5,328 nucleotides of DNA from Burkholderia sp. (GTDB lineage: Bacteria; Pseudomonadota; Gammaproteobacteria; Burkholderiales; Burkholderiaceae), in NCBI GenBank assembly GCA_028292565.1, contig JAQGMD010000147.1:1-5328 (forward strand), given 5' to 3'. Made by a program: the position numbers and the translations under genes. The notes below the pieces were generated by a model that saw nothing but the letters and a program-made list of their open reading frames with translations, was not told the DNA's origin and made no database searches. Below are positions 1-5,328 of the stretch, one piece after another (position 1 is the stretch's first letter; every line of letters begins with the position of its first letter).

Positions 1-2
1 TC

Positions 3-78
3 GCGGGATGCGGTGCAAGGCGTGAGGAGGAGCCATAGCGAGCTATGGCGACGACGAGCAACGCCGCAACGCGCCCGC
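3..78. repeat. Long imperfect palindrome upstream of polB, possible dispersed intergenic repeat
   Basis: This non-coding stretch folds into a nested inverted repeat centred at 40.5. The core is a perfect 7-bp stem, GCCATAG (32-38) with CTATGGC (43-49), around the loop CGAG. Further out, GGCGT (19-23) pairs with ACGCC (61-65), GCGGTGC (10-16) pairs with GCAACGC (66-72) at 6 of 7 positions, and GCGGG (3-7) pairs with CCCGC (74-78). A purine-rich internal loop (24-31 against 50-60) separates core from outer arms. Such a build is typical of non-autonomous palindromic intergenic elements in Proteobacteria. Only one copy lies in the window, so its dispersed nature is inferred. There is no T-run after it, so it does not look like a simple intrinsic terminator for an upstream gene. 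Confidence 0.55.
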
Positions 79-132
79 TACGGCCAGCAAAATTGACCAA
101 CTTATTCCTGCGCGGTGCCTTAATATGCAAGC

Positions 133-159
133 CCGCCCATTGAAGCCAATTCCGGGCGG
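133..159 (+). other. Stem-loop in the polB leader
   Basis: CCGCCC (133-138) pairs with GGGCGG (154-159), and inside it ATTG (139-142) pairs with CAAT (147-150), closing the four-base loop AAGC. The only interruption is a three-base bulge (151-153) on the right side. This gives ten base pairs, six of them GC-rich, about 50 bases before the preferred TTG start of polB. No U-tract follows, so it is not a standard terminator. It could be a leader structure, an operator or a chance fold; the sequence alone does not decide. Confidence 0.35.
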
Positions 160-198
160 CACATGCAATGACTCGTGAGACAGCGTGATAGGCGCATT

Positions 199-204
199 AA
201 AGGT
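199..204 (+). promoter_or_regulatory. Ribosome-binding site that decides the polB start
   Basis: AAAGGT lies 6 bases before the TTG codon at 211 (204 to 211, with bases 205-210 between), within normal Shine-Dalgarno spacing. The other in-frame candidate, GTG at 175, is preceded by ACATGCAATGACTC, which has no purine-rich SD. This favours TTG 211, which also yields an N-terminus of the same length as I recall for E. coli Pol II. Confidence 0.6.
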
Positions 205-210
205 AGTACG

Positions 211-2577
211 TTGACTGAACTAAAGCAGGGTTTTCTTCTGACCCGACACTGGCGCGACACGGCCGCCGGCACGGAAGTCGACTTCTGGCTGGCGACCGAT
301 GACGGCCCGCGTCATATTCGCCTGGCGCCTCAGCCATCGGTGGCGTTCATACCGGTCGAGCAACGCGAGCAGGCAGAAGAGGTGTTGCGCGGCGAACGCT
401 CGGTCGAGATGCGTCCCCTCGCACTGAGTGATTTCCTCCGCCGCCCGGTACTGGGATTGTATTGTCGGCAGTATCGCCAGTTGCTAAAGCTTGTGAAACG
501 TTTAAGAGAGAACGGCCTCGACGTCTACGAAGCCGACGTGCGCCCGCCGGAACGTTACCTCATGGAGCGTTTCATCACCGCGCCGGTCTGGTTCGGCGGC
601 CAGCCTGGTCCAGCCGGCGGGCCGCTGCTCGACAGCCAGATCAAGCCTGCGCCTGGGTACCGTCCACACCTGCAATCTGTTTCGCTGGATATCGAAACCA
701 GCGCCTACGGTGATCTGTATTCGATCGCGCTCGAGGGTTGCGGCCAGCGTCAGGTGTACATGCTGGGTCCTCCGAATGGGAGTCACGAATCTCTCGACTT
801 CAACCTTGAGTACTGCGACAGCCGTGCGGAGATGCTGGAGCAATTGAACCGGTGGCTTGAGCGGCACGATCCCGACATGATCATCGGCTGGAACCTCGTG
901 CAGTTCGACCTTCGTGTGCTGCAAAAGCACGCGGATCGCTATGGTGTGCCATTGCGCTTCGGGCGGGACGGCAGCATGATGGAATGGCGCGAACACGGCA
1001 GCAGACAGCATTTCTTTGCCGCGGTCGCGGGCCGCCTGATCATAGACGGTATCGAAGCACTCAAATCGGCAACCTGGAATTTTCCGTCATTCAGCCTGGA
1101 GCATGTATCGCAAACACTGCTGGGCGAAGGCAAGGCTATCGACAATCCCTACCAGCGTATGGCGGAAATCGACCGCCGCTTCGCGGAGGATAAACCCGCC
1201 CTTGCGCGCTACAACCTGAAAGATTGCGAACTGGTGACGCGCATCTTCGTGAAGACCGGGCTGATGAACTTCCTGCTGGAACGCGCGAGCGTCACCGGAC
1301 TGGCCGTCGACCGAAGCGGCGGCTCGGTGGCGGCTTTCGAGCATCTGTACATGCCGATGATGCACCGCCAGGGTTACGTAGCGCCCAACCTCGGCGACGT
1401 AGTCGGAGAGAACAGTCCCGGGGGCTTTGTAATGGAATCCCGGTCCGGCCTGTACGATTCGGTGCTGGTGCTCGATTACAAAAGCCTCTACCCCTCCATT
1501 ATCCGCACGTTCCTGATTGACCCGGTCGGACTGGTGGAAGGCTCCGGCAACACCGACGAAAACGCGAGCGTGCCGGGTTTTCGTGGCGCGCGGTTTTCGC
1601 GTGACAAGCACTGCCTGCCGGCCATCGTCACACAAGTCTGGCAGGGACGCGAGGCGGCCAAACGCGAGGGCAACCAGCCGCTGTCGCAGGCATTGAAAAT
1701 CATCATGAACGCGTTCTACGGCGTGCTGGGATCAAGCGGCTGCCGCTTCTTCGATCCCCGCCTTGCGTCCTCGATCACGTTGCGCGGTCACGAGATCATG
1801 CACCGCACGCGAGAACTGATCGAAGCCCGGGGCTATCAAGTCATCTATGGCGACACGGACTCCACGTTTGTCTGGTTAAAGTACGCGCACACGGAAGAAC
1901 AGGCGGCCGAGGTCGGACGCGCGCTGGTCGACCACGTCAACGAGTGGTGGAATAGAAATCTACGGATGGAATTTGGCCTCGACTGCGCACTTGAGCTCGA
2001 GGTCGACACGCATTACCGGCGTTTCCTCATGCCGACCATACGCGGTTCCGATGAGGGCAGTAAGAAACGCTACGCCGGGTTGATCGTCAAACCCGACGGC
2101 AGCGAGGAAATGGTCTACAAGGGCCTGGAATCAGTGCGCACTGACTGGACACCACTGGCCCAGCAATTTCAGCAAGGGCTGTATCAGCGCATATTCAAGG
2201 GTGAGGCGCATCGGGAATATGTGCGCGACTATGTCGACCGTACCCTCAGCGGCGAGTTCGATGCGCTGCTGGTGTACCGCAAGCGGCTACGCCGGCCGCT
2301 GGACGAATATCAACGCAACGTTCCGCCGCATGTGCGCGCCGCGCGCACCGCTGATGAATACAACCGGGTTCAAGGGCGCCCTCTGCAATATCAGAACGGC
2401 GGCTGGATCCGCTATGTGATGACATCGGCTGGTCCGGAACCGTTGGAAACCCAGCGTTCGTCTATCGATTACGAACACTATCTGACACGCCAGTTGCAAC
2501 CAGTGGCGGACGCCATCCTGCCCTTCCTCGGCGATGATTTTGCAGCGCTGACCAGCCGCCAGCAGATTTTATTTTAA
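211..2577 (+). CDS. polB: DNA polymerase II (family B DNA polymerase with 3'-5' exonuclease)
   Basis: This gene encodes DNA polymerase II, a proofreading polymerase that in E. coli works in translesion synthesis and replication restart with the beta clamp. From TTG 211 the product is 788 residues, close to the 783 of E. coli. The N-terminal segment [11 protein letters not shown] is typical of Pol II. Exonuclease motifs follow in order: LDIET (D160, E162), NLVQFD (N228, D233) and YNLKD (Y334, D338). Polymerase motif A is [10 protein letters not shown] (D422), motif B is KIIMNAFYG (K496 to G504), and motif C is YGDTDS (D548, D550). KKRY (618-621) is also present, so all catalytic residues are intact. 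The protein ends in QQILF, fitting the clamp-binding pentapeptide pattern seen at the E. coli C-terminus. An in-frame GTG at 175 would add 12 residues, but it lacks a ribosome-binding site. The gene stands alone, convergent with the PBP gene. No canonical LexA box is visible upstream. Confidence 0.96.
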   Translation: MTELKQGFLLTRHWRDTAAGTEVDFWLATDDGPRHIRLAPQPSVAFIPVEQREQAEEVLRGERSVEMRPLALSDFLRRPVLGLYCRQYRQLLKLVKRLRENGLDVYEADVRPPERYLMERFITAPVWFGGQPGPAGGPLLDSQIKPAPGYRPHLQSVSLDIETSAYGDLYSIALEGCGQRQVYMLGPPNGSHESLDFNLEYCDSRAEMLEQLNRWLERHDPDMIIGWNLVQFDLRVLQKHADRYGVPLRFGRDGSMMEWREHGSRQHFFAAVAGRLIIDGIEALKSATWNFPSFSLEHVSQTLLGEGKAIDNPYQRMAEIDRRFAEDKPALARYNLKDCELVTRIFVKTGLMNFLLERASVTGLAVDRSGGSVAAFEHLYMPMMHRQGYVAPNLGDVVGENSPGGFVMESRSGLYDSVLVLDYKSLYPSIIRTFLIDPVGLVEGSGNTDENASVPGFRGARFSRDKHCLPAIVTQVWQGREAAKREGNQPLSQALKIIMNAFYGVLGSSGCRFFDPRLASSITLRGHEIMHRTRELIEARGYQVIYGDTDSTFVWLKYAHTEEQAAEVGRALVDHVNEWWNRNLRMEFGLDCALELEVDTHYRRFLMPTIRGSDEGSKKRYAGLIVKPDGSEEMVYKGLESVRTDWTPLAQQFQQGLYQRIFKGEAHREYVRDYVDRTLSGEFDALLVYRKRLRRPLDEYQRNVPPHVRAARTADEYNRVQGRPLQYQNGGWIRYVMTSAGPEPLETQRSSIDYEHYLTRQLQPVADAILPFLGDDFAALTSRQQILF

Positions 2578-2623
2578 TGCGCACCGACGGCGCGAATGAG
2601 TGGGAAAGGTGGTCCGGTAGACC

Positions 2624-2647
2624 GTAGGTTGGGATGCGAATCCCAAC
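2624..2647 (+). repeat. REP unit 1 (left arm)
   Basis: The GTAG foot (2624-2627) is followed at once by an 8-bp perfect stem, GTTGGGAT (2628-2635) and ATCCCAAC (2640-2647), closed by GCGA, a GNRA-class tetraloop. Orientation is assigned from the position of the GTAG foot. Confidence 0.8.
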
Positions 2648-2681
2648 ACACCGCCGCACGCAAGTGAGCCGGCGGCTGTAT

Positions 2682-2697
2682 CAACGTTCGAACGTTG
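2682..2697. other. 16-bp perfect palindrome overlapping REP unit 2
   Basis: CAACGTTCGAACGTTG is identical to its reverse complement. Its last four bases (2694-2697) are the first four of the REP unit 2 stem. It could be a protein-binding site, a junction left by insertion of the REP, or a part of the doublet itself. Confidence 0.6.
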
Positions 2698-2716
2698 GGA
2701 TTGCATCCCAACCTAC
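2694..2716 (-). repeat. REP unit 2 (right arm, inverted)
   Basis: Read on the minus strand, the GTAG foot (2716-2713) precedes the same 8-bp stem, formed by 2705-2712 and 2694-2701, with a three-base loop (2702-2704). It differs from unit 1 only by loss of one loop base, so both are copies of one REP family. Confidence 0.8.
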
Positions 2717-2796
2717 GTCTTCCGCGCATGCAAATGACACTGGAATATTTAGCGCAATGGCACGACTCAAATATGTCGTTCCACTTGGTGTGCCAC

Positions 2797-2810
2797 CCCG
2801 CGCAGGCGGG
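2797..2810. repeat. Short CCCGC/GCGGG hairpin, possible degenerate dispersed repeat
   Basis: CCCGC (2797-2801) pairs with GCGGG (2806-2810) around the loop GCAG, and CCAG-like sequence (AACCCAG, 2811-2817) follows. This resembles the widespread proteobacterial repeat with a core like TTCCCGCGCAGGCGGGAA, but the left flank (CCAC before CCCGC) no longer pairs with the right flank (AACC). It is best read as a decayed copy; the family assignment is from memory. Confidence 0.4.
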
Positions 2811-2891
2811 AACCCAGAGATGCACCACTCGCGCCATTAAAGAGCGGCTCACTAATTGACGTTAGTTGAGGCGGCCTTGGACCACGGACTG

Positions 2892-2922
2892 AAAAACATC
2901 CGGCGGGTAGCGACCAGGTCGC
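2892..2922 (-). terminator. Possible weak terminator of the PBP gene
   Basis: On the minus strand, just past the TAG stop of the PBP gene, GCGAC-CTG-GTCGC (2922-2910) forms a 5-bp stem. A run of five T follows (2896-2892), but 13 bases lie between the stem and the T-run, too far for a classical intrinsic terminator. A Rho-dependent or composite end is equally possible. No intrinsic terminator is visible after polB on the plus strand; the REP doublet hairpins there lack T-runs. Confidence 0.25.
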
Positions 2923-2929
2923 GACTGAC

Positions 2930-5320
2930 CTACGGGGTGCCCCCTTCGACTGCGGTCACCGGGTTAGCCGGCGTGGGTTCGCTGCTGTCATGTTCGTCCT
3001 CATAGGATTCCTCAACTTCACTTGCCTGAGTCGTGATCCGCTCCATCTCGTTCAACCGCGTATCCGGTTCAACGTGCGGCGTCGGCGTATGTGACGGTGG
3101 CGATTGCCGAGGAGCGGCGCGCGGAGGTTCCGGTTTTTCCTGGTCAAATAACCCGTACACCTTGCCCAGCAGTGACTCGAAGAAGGAGTCCGGCGGCGGG
3201 GCAAAACGCGCGCTGGAATCGACGAGCCGGGTATGCGACGTGCGCCGGTAGAAGTCGCCGACGATGGGCAGTGCGGTCCGGGAGCCCTCGCCCCAGTGGC
3301 CGTTGCGCATGGTGACGCGCGCATCATTGAAGCCTACCCATGCCCCGGCGACCAGGCGAGGATGCATGAGGATGAACCAGCCATCCGTATTGTCTTGCGT
3401 CGTGCCGGTTTTTCCGGCGACGTCTGCACGGACACCGAATTGGGTTCTGATGGCGCGTCCGGTGCCCTGGTCAACCACGCTGCGCATCATGTCTGTCAGG
3501 TCATACGCAGTTTTCCCGGATATCGCGCGTTTGCTGTCGCTGCGGAAGGTTTCGAGGACCTTGCCTTCCTTATCCACAATGCGGTTCACCATAACAGGCT
3601 TGTGGAATTCACCTCCGCCGGCAATGGTGCTGTATGCCGAAACCATTTCAAGCAGCGTTACCGGGCTCGTTCCGAGTGACAATGCGGGGACCGGGTCAAG
3701 CGTGCTTTGATTCACGCCCAGCTTGCGCGCAAAGCTGACGACTTTCCTGGCGCCGACCTCCTGCATCACCTGGGCGGTGATGGTGTTTTTTGAATAGGCG
3801 AGCGCTTCGCGCAGCGTCATCTCCCGCCCACTTGGGCCGGAGGCATCGGTGGGACGCCATATGCTGCCGTTATCCATCGTGATTTCCACGGCCGCATCGG
3901 TACGGCGGGTCTCCGCAGACATGCCTTCTTCCAGCGCAGCGCCGTACACGAACGGTTTAAATGTAGAGCCCGGCTGGCGTCGGGCTTGCGCAACGTGATC
4001 AAACTGGTCGACGGCAAAGTCGCGGCTGCCGACCCATGCCTTCACATGCCCGTTGGTCGGATCGACAGCGACAAATCCGGTTTCCAGCCGAGTCTTGTCT
4101 GCAGACAGGCGCGCCATGAACTCGGCGTTTCCCTTGATCTGCTTTAATGCAAGCTCAGGCTCCGTCCCCGCCGCGGCGCGATACGCAGCCGACTCGCGTA
4201 CAAATGCATCGAGCAGATTGCCGCGTGTTCTCCAGAACGCTCCGACTGGCTGAACCCGCCGCGACGAGCCCGCATATGCAACCCGGCTGACTCCCTTCTC
4301 GAAATCAGACGCGGCCTGCTGCGTCTGCATCTGACGGTACACGGCCTGCTCCGCAAACTCCTGCATGCGCGAATCGATAGTCGAGTAGACCACCAGTCCA
4401 TCGGAATACAGGTTGTAGTCATTCCGGTCGGCCCAATCGATAAGCCATTTGCGCACATGCGCCGCAAAGTGCGGCGCCGAGCCGATCGGCTCCGGCTGGC
4501 GCTCAAAGTCGAGTCGCATCGGGCGAGTTTTTAACTTGTCGAATTGGGGCTTGCTCAACACCCCGCGCTTGGCCATTTGCGACAAGACGACATTCCGACG
4601 CTTCAGCGCGCGATCTCCGTTGAGTACAGGGTTGTAGTAGCTGGTGCCCTTTAACATGCCGATCAGGGTAGCGCTTTCGAGGACATCGAGCTTCGCCGCC
4701 GGCTTGTCAAAGTAGGTGCGCGCGCCCATTTCAATACCGAATGCGTTGTACAGAAAGGGCATCGTGTTCAAATAGGTAAGCAGGATCTCCTGCTTCGAAT
4801 ACGCATACTCGATCTTTAATGCGGTGATCAGTTCTTTCAGTTTGCGGGTAACGGTACGCTTGCGTCCGATCTCTTCCGGGTAGAGATTGCGTGCGAGTTG
4901 CTGCGTCAGGGTGGAGCCGCCTTCCGGATCGCCTTGCAGGGTGCGCAGGATACCGGCCGCAGTACGCTTCAGGTCGACGCCGTGGTGTTCGTAAAAGCGG
5001 TGGTCTTCCGTGGCGATCAACGCGTTGACCGCATGCGGGGAGATCTCATCCAATTCCACCCATTCGCGGTTCATGCGCTTGAAGAGGGCGAGCTCTTTGC
5101 CGTCGCTCGACATCAGGATGCTCGGCGTTTCGGCCTTGGCTTTGCGGATGTCGGCAATACTGGGCGTGAACGGGATCAGGACAATCGCATAGCCGACAAA
5201 CAAAACGGCACCGATCGCTCCGCTGGCGATCATTGCTTTTATCAACGATTTAACTCTTACGGCCCGCTTTTCTGCGGGGTCGACGGTCGACTTGAAATAG
5301 CCTGCAATTCGTCTGTACAT
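2930..5320 (-). CDS. Class A penicillin-binding protein, PBP1A-like (glycosyltransferase 51 plus transpeptidase)
   Basis: This is a bifunctional enzyme of peptidoglycan synthesis. It polymerises lipid II into glycan strands and cross-links the stem peptides on the outer face of the inner membrane. The 796-residue product has a basic N-terminus and one membrane anchor (about 28-50). The GT51 domain (about 65-250) carries EDHRFYEHHG (catalytic E105), GGSTLTQQLARN (134-145) and RKLKE (E163). The transpeptidase domain (about 410-690) carries STFK (catalytic S452), SKN (510-512) and KTGT (637-640). All key residues are intact. The text between motifs, for example TMPFLYNAFGIEMGARTYF after the YLN, departs from the E. 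coli MrcA pattern, so a separate PBP1A-like subgroup is likely and no symbol is given. The tail (about 729-796) is proline-rich, then acidic. The ATG at 5318-5320 has only 8 bases of upstream sequence in the window, so its ribosome-binding site cannot be judged, and the frame stays open to the edge. Confidence 0.93.
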   Translation of the reverse strand: MYRRIAGYFKSTVDPAEKRAVRVKSLIKAMIASGAIGAVLFVGYAIVLIPFTPSIADIRKAKAETPSILMSSDGKELALFKRMNREWVELDEISPHAVNALIATEDHRFYEHHGVDLKRTAAGILRTLQGDPEGGSTLTQQLARNLYPEEIGRKRTVTRKLKELITALKIEYAYSKQEILLTYLNTMPFLYNAFGIEMGARTYFDKPAAKLDVLESATLIGMLKGTSYYNPVLNGDRALKRRNVVLSQMAKRGVLSKPQFDKLKTRPMRLDFERQPEPIGSAPHFAAHVRKWLIDWADRNDYNLYSDGLVVYSTIDSRMQEFAEQAVYRQMQTQQAASDFEKGVSRVAYAGSSRRVQPVGAFWRTRGNLLDAFVRESAAYRAAAGTEPELALKQIKGNAEFMARLSADKTRLETGFVAVDPTNGHVKAWVGSRDFAVDQFDHVAQARRQPGSTFKPFVYGAALEEGMSAETRRTDAAVEITMDNGSIWRPTDASGPSGREMTLREALAYSKNTITAQVMQEVGARKVVSFARKLGVNQSTLDPVPALSLGTSPVTLLEMVSAYSTIAGGGEFHKPVMVNRIVDKEGKVLETFRSDSKRAISGKTAYDLTDMMRSVVDQGTGRAIRTQFGVRADVAGKTGTTQDNTDGWFILMHPRLVAGAWVGFNDARVTMRNGHWGEGSRTALPIVGDFYRRTSHTRLVDSSARFAPPPDSFFESLLGKVYGLFDQEKPEPPRAAPRQSPPSHTPTPHVEPDTRLNEMERITTQASEVEESYEDEHDSSEPTPANPVTAVEGGTP

Positions 5321-5328
5321 CCGCGACA

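Larger units (their letters stand above)
2623..2717. repeat. REP doublet (BIME-like element) between convergent genes
   Basis: The element is bounded by perfect 15-bp inverted ends: CGTAGGTTGGGATGC (2623-2637) and its complement (2703-2717). The match continues through nine more bases (2639-2647 with 2694-2702) after a single extra G at 2638. Each arm is itself a REP unit: a GTAG foot followed by a hairpin. A third small stem, CCGCCG (2651-2656) with CGGCGG (2670-2675), sits between them. GTAG-footed hairpins in inverted pairs are the hallmark of REP/BIME elements, which are mobilised in trans by REP-associated tyrosine transposases (RAYT); no such gene is present here. It lies in the gap after both stop codons, the usual place for such repeats, where they may act on mRNA 3' ends. 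Confidence 0.85.

Noticed and set aside
93..126. Possible sigma-70 promoter: TTGACC (93-98) with TAATAT (121-126)
   Set aside because: The spacer would be 22 bases, well over the usual 16-18, and no better -10 lies at the right distance.
168..188. Six-codon leader frame ATG ACT CGT ... TGA ahead of polB
   Set aside because: It has no Shine-Dalgarno sequence and no regulatory codon pattern; it is too short to support.
502..1635. Two long minus-strand open frames (169 and 182 codons) inside polB
   Set aside because: They lie fully antisense to a gene with every catalytic motif intact, show no recognisable domain, and long antisense frames are common in GC-rich coding DNA.
2577..2627. 16-codon frame whose ATG overlaps the polB stop as TAATG
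   Set aside because: The overlap suggests translational coupling, but the frame is very short, has no recognisable sequence and ends inside the REP foot, so chance is the better explanation.
2758..2795. TGGCAC/GTGCCA pair and inner ACGAC/GTCGT pair
   Set aside because: The arms are only 5-6 bp, the outer loop is long, and there is no link to a known repeat type or a T-run.
2574..2852. Open frames of 92 codons (minus) and 68 codons (plus, 2634-2840) in the intergenic gap
   Set aside because: Both run through the REP doublet and the other hairpins; their translations reflect repeat sequence and show no conserved feature.
2848..2870. CTCACTAA/TTAGTTGAG hairpin
   Set aside because: It is AT-rich with a bulge, and on neither strand is it followed by a proper T-run; too weak to call a terminator.
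3233..3710. Overlapping plus-strand open frames of 148 codons antisense to the PBP gene
   Set aside because: They are shadows of the transpeptidase domain, with no recognisable motif or ribosome-binding site.

Overview
The window holds two large convergent genes and a repeat-rich gap between them. One encodes a family B DNA polymerase of the Pol II type (polB, + strand, about 211-2577). The other encodes a bifunctional class A penicillin-binding protein (- strand, 2930-5320). The close match of the polymerase to the enterobacterial Pol II layout, the class A PBP, moderately high GC and proteobacterial-style palindromic repeats suggest a chromosome from the Proteobacteria, most likely Gamma- or Betaproteobacteria. 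This is inferred from remembered family features, not from a database search.

Layout. Positions 1-174 are non-coding: a long imperfect palindrome centred at 40.5 (3-78), then a polB leader with a second stem-loop (133-159). No canonical CTGT-N8-ACAG LexA box is visible there, although polB is an SOS gene in E. coli. polB most likely starts at a TTG (211) behind a good ribosome-binding site, not at the GTG at 175. It is intact and ends in a beta-clamp-binding type pentapeptide.

Positions 2578-2929 (352 bp) lie between the two stop codons and hold no credible gene. The main content is a REP-type doublet (2623-2717): two GTAG-footed hairpins in inverted orientation, with a 16-bp perfect palindrome partly overlapping the second. 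A weaker CCCGC/GCGGG hairpin lies at 2797-2810. A further GTAG/CTAC-bounded dyad runs into the PBP stop codon and may be part of its 3' end signal.

The PBP has a membrane anchor, a complete GT51 glycosyltransferase domain, a complete transpeptidase domain and an unusual proline-rich then acidic tail. Its start lies 8 bases from the window edge, so nothing can be said of its promoter.

The two genes work in unrelated processes (translesion and repair DNA synthesis; peptidoglycan synthesis) and show no sign of co-regulation. I see no transposase gene, CRISPR array, tRNA, rRNA or clear novel system. The repeat architecture and the divergent PBP type are the points most worth a second look.
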